Below the pieces are notes generated by a model. It searched no databases. It worked only from the letters and a program-made list of their open reading frames with translations, and was not told the DNA's origin. DNA of 6,479 nucleotides from Brevibacterium picturae (GTDB lineage: Bacteria; Actinomycetota; Actinomycetes; Actinomycetales; Brevibacteriaceae): NCBI RefSeq assembly GCF_030453725.1, contig NZ_JAKDJU010000168.1, positions 1-6,479 on the forward strand, written 5' to 3'. Below, piece after piece: positions 1-5,560 of this stretch; the first letter of the stretch is position 1; every line of letters begins with the position of its first letter. Position numbers and translations under genes: made by a program.

Positions 1-1113
1 GACGCCGAGGACGGCGCTGATCAGAAGTGCTCCGATGATGCTCCACCCCAGGGCAGGGTTGGCATCGAAGAATCCGGGCCCGGGATTGAGTCCGTACATC
101 ATCAGGTACGCCAGCAGCACCGCGGTTGTCCCCGATCCGGGGATGCCCAGAGTCAGCAACGGAACCATGGATCCCGAGACGGCAGCGTTGTTGGCGGCCT
201 CGGGTGCGACGAGTCCTCGCACAGCCCCCTTGCCCATTCCCGCCGAGGCGGGTGCCAGTCGCTTCTCCACACCGTAGGAGAAGAACGCGGCGATCGTTGT
301 GCCCGCCCCGGGCAGCACTCCCGAGACGAATCCGATGACAGAGCCGCGCAGCCCCGGTAGTGCTCCCTGCTTGAGTTCACTCCCGGTAGGGAAGAATCGA
401 CCGCTGAGTCGAGTCATGCTCTGACCAGAGTTTCCCATCATGGTGCTGGCCAGGATCTCACCGACGCCGAAGACGCCGATGATCGCGACGATCGGATCGA
501 TGCCTTCCAATAAGGTGAAGGTCCCGAAGGTGAACCTTGGCAGGCCGGACTGGAGTTCGATGCCGACCGTCGAGATCGCGACACCGATCACGACGGCGGT
601 CAGGCCGAGCATCGGAGCGTTGCCGACCAGTGTGGCGCTGAGTACCAGTGCCATGACGACGACGGCGAAGTATGCGGCCGGGCCGAACGCCAGTCCCAGC
701 TCCGACATCGGACCCGCGATGAATGCCAACCCGAGGAAGGCCAGGAGGCTGCCGAGGAACGAAGCGAGCGCTGAGATCGACAGCGCCGTGGCGGCCTTGC
801 CTTTGAGCGCCATCGGGTGACCGTCGAGGGTGGTCATGATCGCTCCGGGGTCGCCCGGGATGTTGAGCAGAATAGCCGAGATCCGGCCCCCGTACTCGGC
901 GCCGAGGTAGAGGGATACCATCAGCGGCAGGGAAAGTTCGGCCGGCATGGTGATCGCCACGGGCAGGAGCAGCGCGATGGCCGTCGAAGGTCCCACCCCG
1001 GGCAGCAGGCCGGCAACGGTTCCGAGGATCACGCCGACGAGGATGACGAGAAGCAGGGTCGGCGAGCTGGAGAGCGCCCCCAGGGCACCCAGCAGATCGG
1101 TCCACGAGTTCAT
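1..1113 (-). CDS. tctA: Tripartite tricarboxylate transporter large membrane subunit TctA (3' end outside window)
   Basis: This is the large permease subunit of a TTT-family secondary transporter. It sits in the cytoplasmic membrane and moves an organic acid delivered by the binding protein TctC. The 371 visible residues start MNSWTDLLGALGAL and are very hydrophobic. Both family hallmarks are present: GLLPGVGPST at about 35-44 and its second-half counterpart GVLPGAGTT at about 265-273. Each is followed by an IPG motif (NIPGDPGA at 84-91, GIPGSGTTA at 323-331), as expected for an internally duplicated protein. YGGRISA at 74-80 and PEAANNAA near 304-311 also fit the family. The family is usually about 500 residues, so roughly 130 C-terminal residues lie to the left of the window. 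The start is fixed by a strong GGAGGGG ribosome site (1121-1127, 7-nt spacing) and by the ATGA overlap with tctB. The family is certain; the substrate is unknown. Confidence 0.95.
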   Translation of the reverse strand, partial: MNSWTDLLGALGALSSSPTLLLVILVGVILGTVAGLLPGVGPSTAIALLLPVAITMPAELSLPLMVSLYLGAEYGGRISAILLNIPGDPGAIMTTLDGHPMALKGKAATALSISALASFLGSLLAFLGLAFIAGPMSELGLAFGPAAYFAVVVMALVLSATLVGNAPMLGLTAVVIGVAISTVGIELQSGLPRFTFGTFTLLEGIDPIVAIIGVFGVGEILASTMMGNSGQSMTRLSGRFFPTGSELKQGALPGLRGSVIGFVSGVLPGAGTTIAAFFSYGVEKRLAPASAGMGKGAVRGLVAPEAANNAAVSGSMVPLLTLGIPGSGTTAVLLAYLMMYGLNPGPGFFDANPALGWSIIGALLISAVLGV

Positions 1114-1712
1114 AGGTTGACCCCTCCGAACAGCAGGTATTCGATCCAGCCGACGGGCAGCAGTACGTTCAGCCACACGTCGAAGACGAGGAAGAGCACC
1201 AGCCCGATGATCAGCCCCACGAACAGCAGCCATACCGCGCGTTTGAGGGTAGGTCTCACGCCGAAGACGAGCACGGTGGTCAACACCGAGAAGATGGCGG
1301 CCGCCTCGGCGAATCCGATGAGGAAGATCGATGCAGTGAACAGGACGAAGAGCACGATGCAGGTTGCAACTCGCAACAGCTCCGTCTTCGACACCGCCCG
1401 CACTTCGACGCGCCTGCGCAGCAGCGTGAGCACACCGAGCGACGTCGTGCAGACCAGGACGATGGCTACGACGACCGGGAAGGTCTTGGGCCCGATCCCT
1501 TCCTCGGTCTCGGCATCAGGCAGCAGCACGGCGTTGACCAGATAGAAGACGGCGATCACCACCAGAAGCACCGAAGCGATCCCCGTTGACATGGTGGTGC
1601 TCGCGGTCTCCGACCCCATCTGGGCAAGCGACGCATTGTCAGGCCGAATGCTGTCGGTTGCTGTGCCCTCGGATGGGTCAGGAGATTCTGTCTGTGTCGG
1701 TTCGCCCGTCAT
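1110..1712 (-). CDS. tctB: Tripartite tricarboxylate transporter small membrane subunit TctB
   Basis: This is the small membrane subunit that partners TctA in TTT transporters; its exact mechanistic role in the family is unclear. The 200-residue product begins MTGEPTQTESPDPSEG. About 40 hydrophilic, acidic and Ser/Thr-rich residues come first, then hydrophobic segments near 43-63, 79-97, 112-131, 133-151 and 158-180. The short motif GIGPKTFP at 72-79 just before the second segment matches the conserved GxGPxxFP of the TctB (DUF1468) family. I chose the ATG at 1712 rather than the in-frame ATG at 1784. It overlaps the tctC stop as ATGA, has AAGGTGGG 9 nt upstream (1722-1729), and avoids 72 bases of overlap with tctC. 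The stop codon overlaps the tctA start in the same way, so translation of the three genes is probably coupled. The hydrophilic N-terminus is longer than is common for TctB, so this is a family-level call. Confidence 0.93.
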   Translation of the reverse strand: MTGEPTQTESPDPSEGTATDSIRPDNASLAQMGSETASTTMSTGIASVLLVVIAVFYLVNAVLLPDAETEEGIGPKTFPVVVAIVLVCTTSLGVLTLLRRRVEVRAVSKTELLRVATCIVLFVLFTASIFLIGFAEAAAIFSVLTTVLVFGVRPTLKRAVWLLFVGLIIGLVLFLVFDVWLNVLLPVGWIEYLLFGGVNL

Positions 1713-2761
1713 TTCGCCAATCCCACCTTCTCGAGCACCTCGGTCGACTCTTCCCTTTCGGGCAGGATGACCGACTCCAACCAATCGTCACCCGGCATGT
1801 AAGCCGGATCGATGCCCAGGGCGTCGGCTTGACCGCGGAACTCTTCAGACTCGACGCTGCTCTTGAGGGACTGCTGCCACCAGCGGACGGCCTCGTCTGA
1901 CATGCCTGCTGGGCCGAAGACTCCTCGCCAGTGGTTGATGGTGATGTCCATGTCGAGATCGTGCCAGGTCGGCACTCCTTCGGCCGGGCCGTCCGTGAGT
2001 CGCTTCGGCGCTGCTACGGCGATGATTTCGACATCACCGGACTCAATGAGTTCCGTTGCCTCCGAGAGCCCCGTTGAGGCGACGTCGATACGACCGCCCA
2101 GAAGTTCATTGTTGAGGTCGCCTCCGTCGGAGAACGCCACCAGATTCAACAACGCCAGATCCTCGATCCCGTACTCGCTGGCCGGGCGAAGAACATTGAG
2201 CTGATCATCGCTGGGAACGGTGCCGATGCCGAACTTCACCGACTTCGGATCGTCCTTGACGCTGTCGAGGACCTTGTTGGGAGAATCGAACTCGGATCCC
2301 GTCTTGGCCAGCCAGACTTCGTAGTCGGTGGTCAGCTGGGCGATGGGAGTGAAGTCATTGAGTGACATTTCGGTCGTCCCGGTGATGTGGGATAGGAAGA
2401 CGCGGTTGGATTCAAAGACCACACTGGTCCCGTCGTTCTCACGCTGAAGGACCGCCGCTCTGGCGGGATTGCCGCCACCGCCGCCCATGTTCTCGATAGT
2501 CATCAGGCTCTCGACTCCTGCGGCTTCGAGGCCATCCTTCGTCATTCGGGCCGCCAGGTCGAGTCCGCCTCCGGGCGAACCCGCGGCAATGGCAGTGACC
2601 CGTGGTGGAGGAAAGCCTTCGTTGCGGTCGATGTCGGGCATGCAGGCGGTCGTCGATATGAGAGTCATCAGTGCGACCGCGGTTACCACGGGCATTCGCA
2701 TCGGACGATTCGATGACGAGGAAGCTGTTGTCCGCCTCGGCGCGAACAGGGTAGTGAACAT
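1709..2761 (-). CDS. tctC: Tripartite tricarboxylate transporter substrate-binding lipoprotein TctC (Bug family)
   Basis: This is the extracytoplasmic solute receptor of the TTT system, which captures the substrate and hands it to TctA/TctB. The 350-residue reading frame has a basic/serine N-terminus and a hydrophobic stretch at about 24-37. The lipobox-like sequence STTAC follows with Cys40, so it is predicted to be a membrane-anchored lipoprotein, as expected in a Gram-positive. The TctC/Bug fold is shown by SPGGGLDLAAR at 62-72 (phosphate-loop-like PGGxxD motif), IENMGGGGGNPA at 89-100, LLGGRIDVAS in mid-protein, and HWRGVFGPAGMS in the second lobe. The lipobox has Thr instead of Leu/Val/Ile at -3, a mild deviation. 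The start is uncertain: ATG at 2761 has no clear ribosome site, and in-frame ATGs at 2701 and 2695 would still leave a complete signal peptide. It is first in the operon. The ligand cannot be inferred; citrate-like acids are family precedent only. Confidence 0.92.
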   Translation of the reverse strand: MFTTLFAPRRTTASSSSNRPMRMPVVTAVALMTLISTTACMPDIDRNEGFPPPRVTAIAAGSPGGGLDLAARMTKDGLEAAGVESLMTIENMGGGGGNPARAAVLQRENDGTSVVFESNRVFLSHITGTTEMSLNDFTPIAQLTTDYEVWLAKTGSEFDSPNKVLDSVKDDPKSVKFGIGTVPSDDQLNVLRPASEYGIEDLALLNLVAFSDGGDLNNELLGGRIDVASTGLSEATELIESGDVEIIAVAAPKRLTDGPAEGVPTWHDLDMDITINHWRGVFGPAGMSDEAVRWWQQSLKSSVESEEFRGQADALGIDPAYMPGDDWLESVILPEREESTEVLEKVGLAK

Positions 2762-2783
2762 AGCGTTCGACGCTAGCAGTCAA
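2757..2783 (-). promoter_or_regulatory. Candidate tctC promoter overlapping the upstream start codon
   Basis: On the minus strand TTGACT (2783-2778, five of six matches to the -35 consensus) is followed after 15 bases by TATGTT (2762-2757, four of six to -10). The 15-base spacer is shorter than the usual 17. If this is the real promoter, transcription would start near 2750, inside the annotated frame, and TctC would begin at the ATG at 2701 or 2695. This is an inference from pattern only. Confidence 0.25.
2761..2775. repeat. 15-bp palindrome at the tctC start codon
   Basis: TAGCGT-TCG-ACGCTA is a perfect 6-bp inverted repeat with a 3-base centre. Its left end is the first base of the tctC ATG (minus strand), and it fills most of the spacer of the TTGACT/TATGTT promoter candidate. 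It could be an operator or a small hairpin masking the start codon; chance is also possible at this size. Confidence 0.4.
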
Positions 2784-2844
2784 CAAGGCATGTTCTCAAC
2801 GAATCTTGCGAAAATGAGATGAGTTCGCTGAGCCTGCAGTAGAG

Positions 2845-2907
2845 GATATCGGCATGTGGGAACAGTGCCGGTATCGTGTTTCTGCCTCACCGTTCACAGC
2901 CGATATC
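2845..2907. promoter_or_regulatory. Candidate operator cluster upstream of tctC (three GCCGRTATC half-sites)
   Basis: GATATCGGCA (2845-2854) and TGCCGGTATC (2866-2875) form an inverted repeat with 9 of 10 positions paired across an 11-base spacer. A third half-site, GCCGATATC, lies at 2899-2907 in the same orientation as the second. Centre-to-centre distances are about 22 and 32 bases, close to two and three helical turns. The cluster lies 84-146 bases upstream of the annotated tctC ATG, where an activator or repressor would bind. TTT operons are often controlled by a response regulator or other factor, but no regulator gene lies in this window. Confidence 0.4.
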
Positions 2908-2926
2908 AGCATCGAATAGGCAAGCA

Positions 2927-2965
2927 CATCGGCGGTGACTTCCATAGAGAAGATCACCGCCGATG
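2927..2965 (-). terminator. Perfect 12-bp stem-loop downstream of purA, probable terminator
   Basis: CATCGGCGGTGA (2927-2938) pairs perfectly with TCACCGCCGATG (2954-2965) around a 15-base loop. It lies 28 bases past the purA stop codon in the direction of purA transcription. No run of T follows on the minus strand (TGCTTGCC), so it is not a classical intrinsic terminator, but T-poor hairpins are commonly proposed as terminators in actinobacteria. It would insulate the tct operon from purA read-through. An operator role is an alternative. Confidence 0.55.
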
Positions 2966-2992
2966 GGAAAATCATTGCTGTCCGTCAGACGC

Positions 2993-4279
2993 TCAGTCCA
3001 GCAGGTCGTGCCGCACGATCGACTGCTCGCGGTCGGGACCGACGCCGATGACCGACATCCGGCAGCCCGAGCGCTCCTCGAGAGCGAGCACGTACTTCTG
3101 CGCGTTCTCAGGAAGATCCTCGAAGGTCCGCGCCCCGGTGATGTCCTCGCTCCAACCGTCGAAGTACTCGAAGATGGGCTTGGCGTGGTGGAACTCGGTC
3201 TGCGACATCGGCATCTCGTCGTGTCGGACTCCGTCGACCTCGTAGGCCACGCAGACGGGGATGGACTCGATGCCGGTGAGCACGTCGAGCTTCGTGAGCA
3301 CGTAGTCGGTGAAGCCATTGACTCGGGCGGCGTAGCGGGCGATGACCGCGTCATACCAGCCGCAGCGGCGAGCTCGTCCGGTGTTGACTCCGAACTCGCC
3401 CCCGGCCTTCTGCAGGTACTCGCCCATGTCGTCGAAGAGTTCGGTGGGGAACGGGCCGGCACCCACGCGCGTGGTGTAGGCCTTGACGATGCCGACGACG
3501 CGGTTGATGCGGGTCGGTCCGATGCCGGACCCCACGCAGGAGCCGCCTGCAGTCGGGTTCGACGAGGTCACGAACGGGTAGGTGCCGTGGTCGACGTCGA
3601 GCATGGTGGCCTGGCCGCCCTCCATGACGATGACCTCGTGACGGTCGAGCGCGTCATTGAGCAGCTGCTCGGTCTCAGCCACGTAGGGGCGCAGGCGCTC
3701 GACGAAGGGCAGGAAGTAATCGACGATCTCTTCGACGTCGACGGCCCTGCGGTTGTAGACCTTGACCAGCAACTCGTTCTTCTGGCGCAGCGAGCCTTCG
3801 ATCTTCTGGCGCAGGATCGATTCGTCGAAGATGTCCTGGACACGGATTCCCAGGCGCCCGATCTTGTCCATGTAGGCCGGGCCGATTCCGCGGCCGGTGG
3901 TGCCGATGGCCCGCTTGCCCAGGAACCGCTCGGTCACCTTGTCCAGAGTCTGGTGGTAAGGAGCGACGAGGTGGGCATTGGCCGAGATCCGCAGCTTGGA
4001 AGTGTCCGCGCCACGAGTCTCCAGGGCCTCGATCTCTTCGAAGAGCGCCTCAAGGTTGACCACGACCCCGTTGCCGATGACCGGGGTGACATTGGGCGAG
4101 AGGATGCCTGCCGGCAGAAGTTTGAGTTCGTACTTCTCACCGCCGACGACAACCGTATGGCCTGCGTTGTTCCCACCGTTGGGCTTGACCACGTAGTCGA
4201 CGCTGGTGCCGAGGATATCGGTCGTTTTACCTTTACCTTCGTCGCCCCATTGAGCGCCGACGACAACGATTGCTGGCAT
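2993..4279 (-). CDS. purA: Adenylosuccinate synthetase (PurA)
   Basis: This cytoplasmic enzyme makes adenylosuccinate from IMP, aspartate and GTP, the first committed step from IMP to AMP. The 428 residues match the usual length of about 430. The P-loop-like signature GAQWGDEGKGK spans 8-18, with the catalytic Asp13, and GGNNAGHT at 35-42 carries the catalytic His41. Further hallmarks follow in order: TGRGIGPAYMDK and GIRVQDIF (IMP site), GSGIGPTRI, TTRVGAGPFPTE, EFGVNTGRARRCGWYD, the guanine-recognition KLDVLTG, and the C-terminal VGPDREQSI. All look intact. The start has a good ribosome site, GAGGTGA at 4289-4295, 9 bases before ATG. A TAGACT -10-like box lies on the minus strand at 4333-4328, without a good -35. 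The gene appears to be monocistronic: a hairpin follows it, and the upstream neighbour is divergent. Confidence 0.99.
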   Translation of the reverse strand: MPAIVVVGAQWGDEGKGKTTDILGTSVDYVVKPNGGNNAGHTVVVGGEKYELKLLPAGILSPNVTPVIGNGVVVNLEALFEEIEALETRGADTSKLRISANAHLVAPYHQTLDKVTERFLGKRAIGTTGRGIGPAYMDKIGRLGIRVQDIFDESILRQKIEGSLRQKNELLVKVYNRRAVDVEEIVDYFLPFVERLRPYVAETEQLLNDALDRHEVIVMEGGQATMLDVDHGTYPFVTSSNPTAGGSCVGSGIGPTRINRVVGIVKAYTTRVGAGPFPTELFDDMGEYLQKAGGEFGVNTGRARRCGWYDAVIARYAARVNGFTDYVLTKLDVLTGIESIPVCVAYEVDGVRHDEMPMSQTEFHHAKPIFEYFDGWSEDITGARTFEDLPENAQKYVLALEERSGCRMSVIGVGPDREQSIVRHDLLD

Positions 4280-4288
4280 GAGAGTTGT

Positions 4289-4295
4289 TCACCTC
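4289..4295 (-). promoter_or_regulatory. purA ribosome binding site
   Basis: GAGGTGA on the minus strand lies 9 bases ahead of the purA ATG at 4279. It fixes that start together with the family-typical N-terminus MPAIVVVGAQWGDEG. Confidence 0.8.
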
Positions 4296-4441
4296 AAAGT
4301 GAAAGAGGGGGATGTCATTACGGCCTTAGTCTACTGGGTCACCATGACGCGACCGTCATCAGCCCCGCTCATCGGGTCACGACGACGCGGTCAATATCCC
4401 GGGCCTTGGCGCGGTCGGGGCCAGATGAGCCGCTGCGCCCC

Positions 4442-4470
4442 TTTACCCACGACACGTCCCGTGGGATCGT
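4442..4470 (+). promoter_or_regulatory. Weak promoter candidate for the hydrolase gene
   Basis: TTTACC (4442-4447) and GATCGT (4465-4470) are separated by 17 bases, matching four and three of six consensus positions. A 6-bp inverted repeat, CCCACG (4446-4451) with CGTGGG (4460-4465), occupies the spacer. The match is weak and offered only because no better plus-strand promoter is visible in 4280-4525. Confidence 0.2.
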
Positions 4471-4483
4471 AGCCACCGATGAC

Positions 4484-4496
4484 TGAGGTCACCTCA
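4484..4496. repeat. 13-bp perfect palindrome upstream of the hydrolase
   Basis: TGAGGT-C-ACCTCA is a perfect 6-bp inverted repeat around a single central base. It sits 29 bases before the hydrolase ATG, just upstream of its ribosome site and downstream of the weak promoter candidate, where a dimeric repressor would block transcription. The function is inferred from position and symmetry only. Confidence 0.4.
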
Positions 4497-4525
4497 CAAC
4501 CGCTCCGAAAGGAAGCGCCGCGTCA

Positions 4526-5344
4526 ATGCCGACGTTCGAGAAGACGAAGCTGAAGCTGAGCAACGGCTCACTCATGCCCACTGTTGAGCTGGGCTGCGGG
4601 CCCACGCCATTCGTCACCATCCCAGGGGCCGGGGACGGGATCTCGACTGCGTATGATGCAGCGCGAAGCATGGCCTGGTTCTATCGCCGTCGCGCACCTC
4701 ATCAGCACATGTACATCATGAGCCGACGTGAGGACATTCCCCTCGACTACACCATCGCCGATCACGCTCGGGATTACATCGAGGCGCTGGACCGGTTGCA
4801 TCTGGGCCCGGTGATCCTCGAATGCAATTCCGCGGGTGGCCCGATCGGACAGCTGATCGCCGCCAACCGTCCCGATCTGGTCCGCGCCCTGGTGCTGGCC
4901 TCCACCTCACACAAGATCGACGCCGATGCCGCTGACGTCATCGAAGGCTGGTTGACGATGGTCGGCAACGGTCAGTGGGCAGAATTCGGGTGGGACACCA
5001 CAGTCAAGACCTACTGCAGTGCCGAACGCTTCCACTGGGCGGCACCGGCGCTGAAGCCGATCCTCGGTGCGGTGACTCGACCGAAAGATCCTGATCGCTT
5101 ACACCGTCTGCTGCAGGGGCTCCTCGAGGTCGACAACAGCAGCATTCTTGCCGATATCACCTGTCCGACCTTGGTTTTCGGTGGAACGCGAGATCCGATC
5201 TTCGGCAGCGAACTGCAACGGCAGATGGCCCGAGGCATAGCCGGAGCCAGACTCGTCCAAGCACCCGATTACCTCCATGGGGCAGATCTGGAAAGCCCGG
5301 AATACCCGAAGGCGATCGTCGAACTCATCGTCGCCACGTACTGA
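4526..5344 (+). CDS. Alpha/beta-fold hydrolase of unknown substrate
   Basis: This 272-residue protein has the single-domain alpha/beta-hydrolase layout. An early strand and oxyanion loop (FVTIPGAGDGIS, 29-40) come first. The nucleophile elbow LECNSAGGPIGQ has Ser102. A helical cap region spans about 130-200, and the late strand ITCPTLVFGGTRDPI carries Asp223. His251 follows in YLHGAD, completing a plausible Ser-Asp-His triad. The elbow is C-N-S-A-G rather than the usual G-x-S-x-G, so the first glycine is Cys100; the following GG is kept. There is no signal peptide or membrane segment, so it should be cytoplasmic. The ATG at 4526 is preceded by AAAGGAAG (4508-4515) with 10-base spacing; the next in-frame ATG (residue 17) would cut into the first strand. 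It diverges from purA and has no obvious operon partner. Esterase, lactonase, C-C hydrolase or haloperoxidase-like activity cannot be told apart here. Confidence 0.88.
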   Translation: MPTFEKTKLKLSNGSLMPTVELGCGPTPFVTIPGAGDGISTAYDAARSMAWFYRRRAPHQHMYIMSRREDIPLDYTIADHARDYIEALDRLHLGPVILECNSAGGPIGQLIAANRPDLVRALVLASTSHKIDADAADVIEGWLTMVGNGQWAEFGWDTTVKTYCSAERFHWAAPALKPILGAVTRPKDPDRLHRLLQGLLEVDNSSILADITCPTLVFGGTRDPIFGSELQRQMARGIAGARLVQAPDYLHGADLESPEYPKAIVELIVATY

Positions 5345-5386
5345 CGTACAAGCGCTGAAGCACTCGCCGAGGTGGCCCGACGCCCG

Positions 5387-5430
5387 CCTGCGACTCACCG
5401 ACCCAGCCCCTGCGACTCACCGACCCAGCC
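5387..5430. repeat. Perfect tandem duplication of a 22-bp unit
   Basis: Two identical 22-base copies lie head to tail, 5387-5408 and 5409-5430. Each begins CCTGCGACTCACC and ends GACCCAGCC. They are non-coding, 43 bases past the hydrolase stop and just ahead of the aminotransferase promoter candidate. The unit length is not a multiple of three and no reading frame depends on it. It could be a slippage duplication, a doubled protein-binding site, or a small variable-number repeat. Confidence 0.9.
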
Positions 5431-5437
5431 ACGCCTC

Positions 5438-5467
5438 TTGCCCCGCCGAGCTTGTCGTACCTATGCT
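5438..5467 (+). promoter_or_regulatory. Candidate promoter of the aminotransferase gene
   Basis: TTGCCC (5438-5443) and TATGCT (5462-5467) are separated by 18 bases, each matching four of six positions of the housekeeping sigma consensus. Transcription would start near 5474, giving a leader of about 87 bases before the ATG at 5561. It lies immediately after the 22-bp tandem repeat, so a factor binding the repeat could act on it. Confidence 0.4.
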
Positions 5468-5550
5468 GAGTTCACTACTAGTACCGTCGTTCGGGCACCT
5501 TGCTCCTGAACATCGCCGGTGACGTCGAGGTCCGGGGGCACACGCCTGCT

Positions 5551-5556
5551 GGAGGT
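5551..5556 (+). promoter_or_regulatory. Aminotransferase ribosome binding site
   Basis: GGAGGT lies 4-5 bases before the ATG at 5561. It decides the start codon of the aminotransferase; the N-terminal tail it implies is Ser/Pro-rich and not conserved-looking, so the site is the main support. Confidence 0.75.
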
Positions 5557-5560
5557 TGTC

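Noticed and set aside
458..1105. 215-residue minus-strand open frame
   Set aside because: It is an out-of-frame reading of tctA, Arg/Asp/Pro-rich. The true TctA frame is open from 1113 to the window edge with family motifs.
817..1545. 242-residue plus-strand open frame
   Set aside because: It is antisense to tctA and tctB, low-complexity in Ser/Thr/Arg/Gly, and has no domain signature; a shadow of the real genes.
1110..1784. Longer form of TctB starting at 1784
   Set aside because: It would overlap tctC by 72 extra bases with an Arg/Gly-rich tail. The ATG at 1712 has a ribosome site and the ATGA overlap seen again at the next junction.
4389..4394. TTGACC as a -35 box for purA (minus strand)
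   Set aside because: At 17-base spacing the partner hexamer is TGAGCG, which does not resemble a -10 element.
2963..4486. 507-residue plus-strand open frame antisense to purA
   Set aside because: It lies almost entirely opposite purA. It is Val/Asp/Leu/Gly-rich, a composition that falls out of reverse-reading GC-rich codons, and has no recognisable motif. PurA on the other strand is unambiguous.
5345..5386. Search for a terminator after the hydrolase
   Set aside because: Only short, interrupted pairings such as CTCG-C-CGAG are present and there is no T-run; not enough to call a terminator.
5464..5522. Possible 19-codon leader peptide before the aminotransferase
   Set aside because: Its ATG overlaps the candidate -10 box, it lacks a ribosome site, and it shows no run of regulatory codons.
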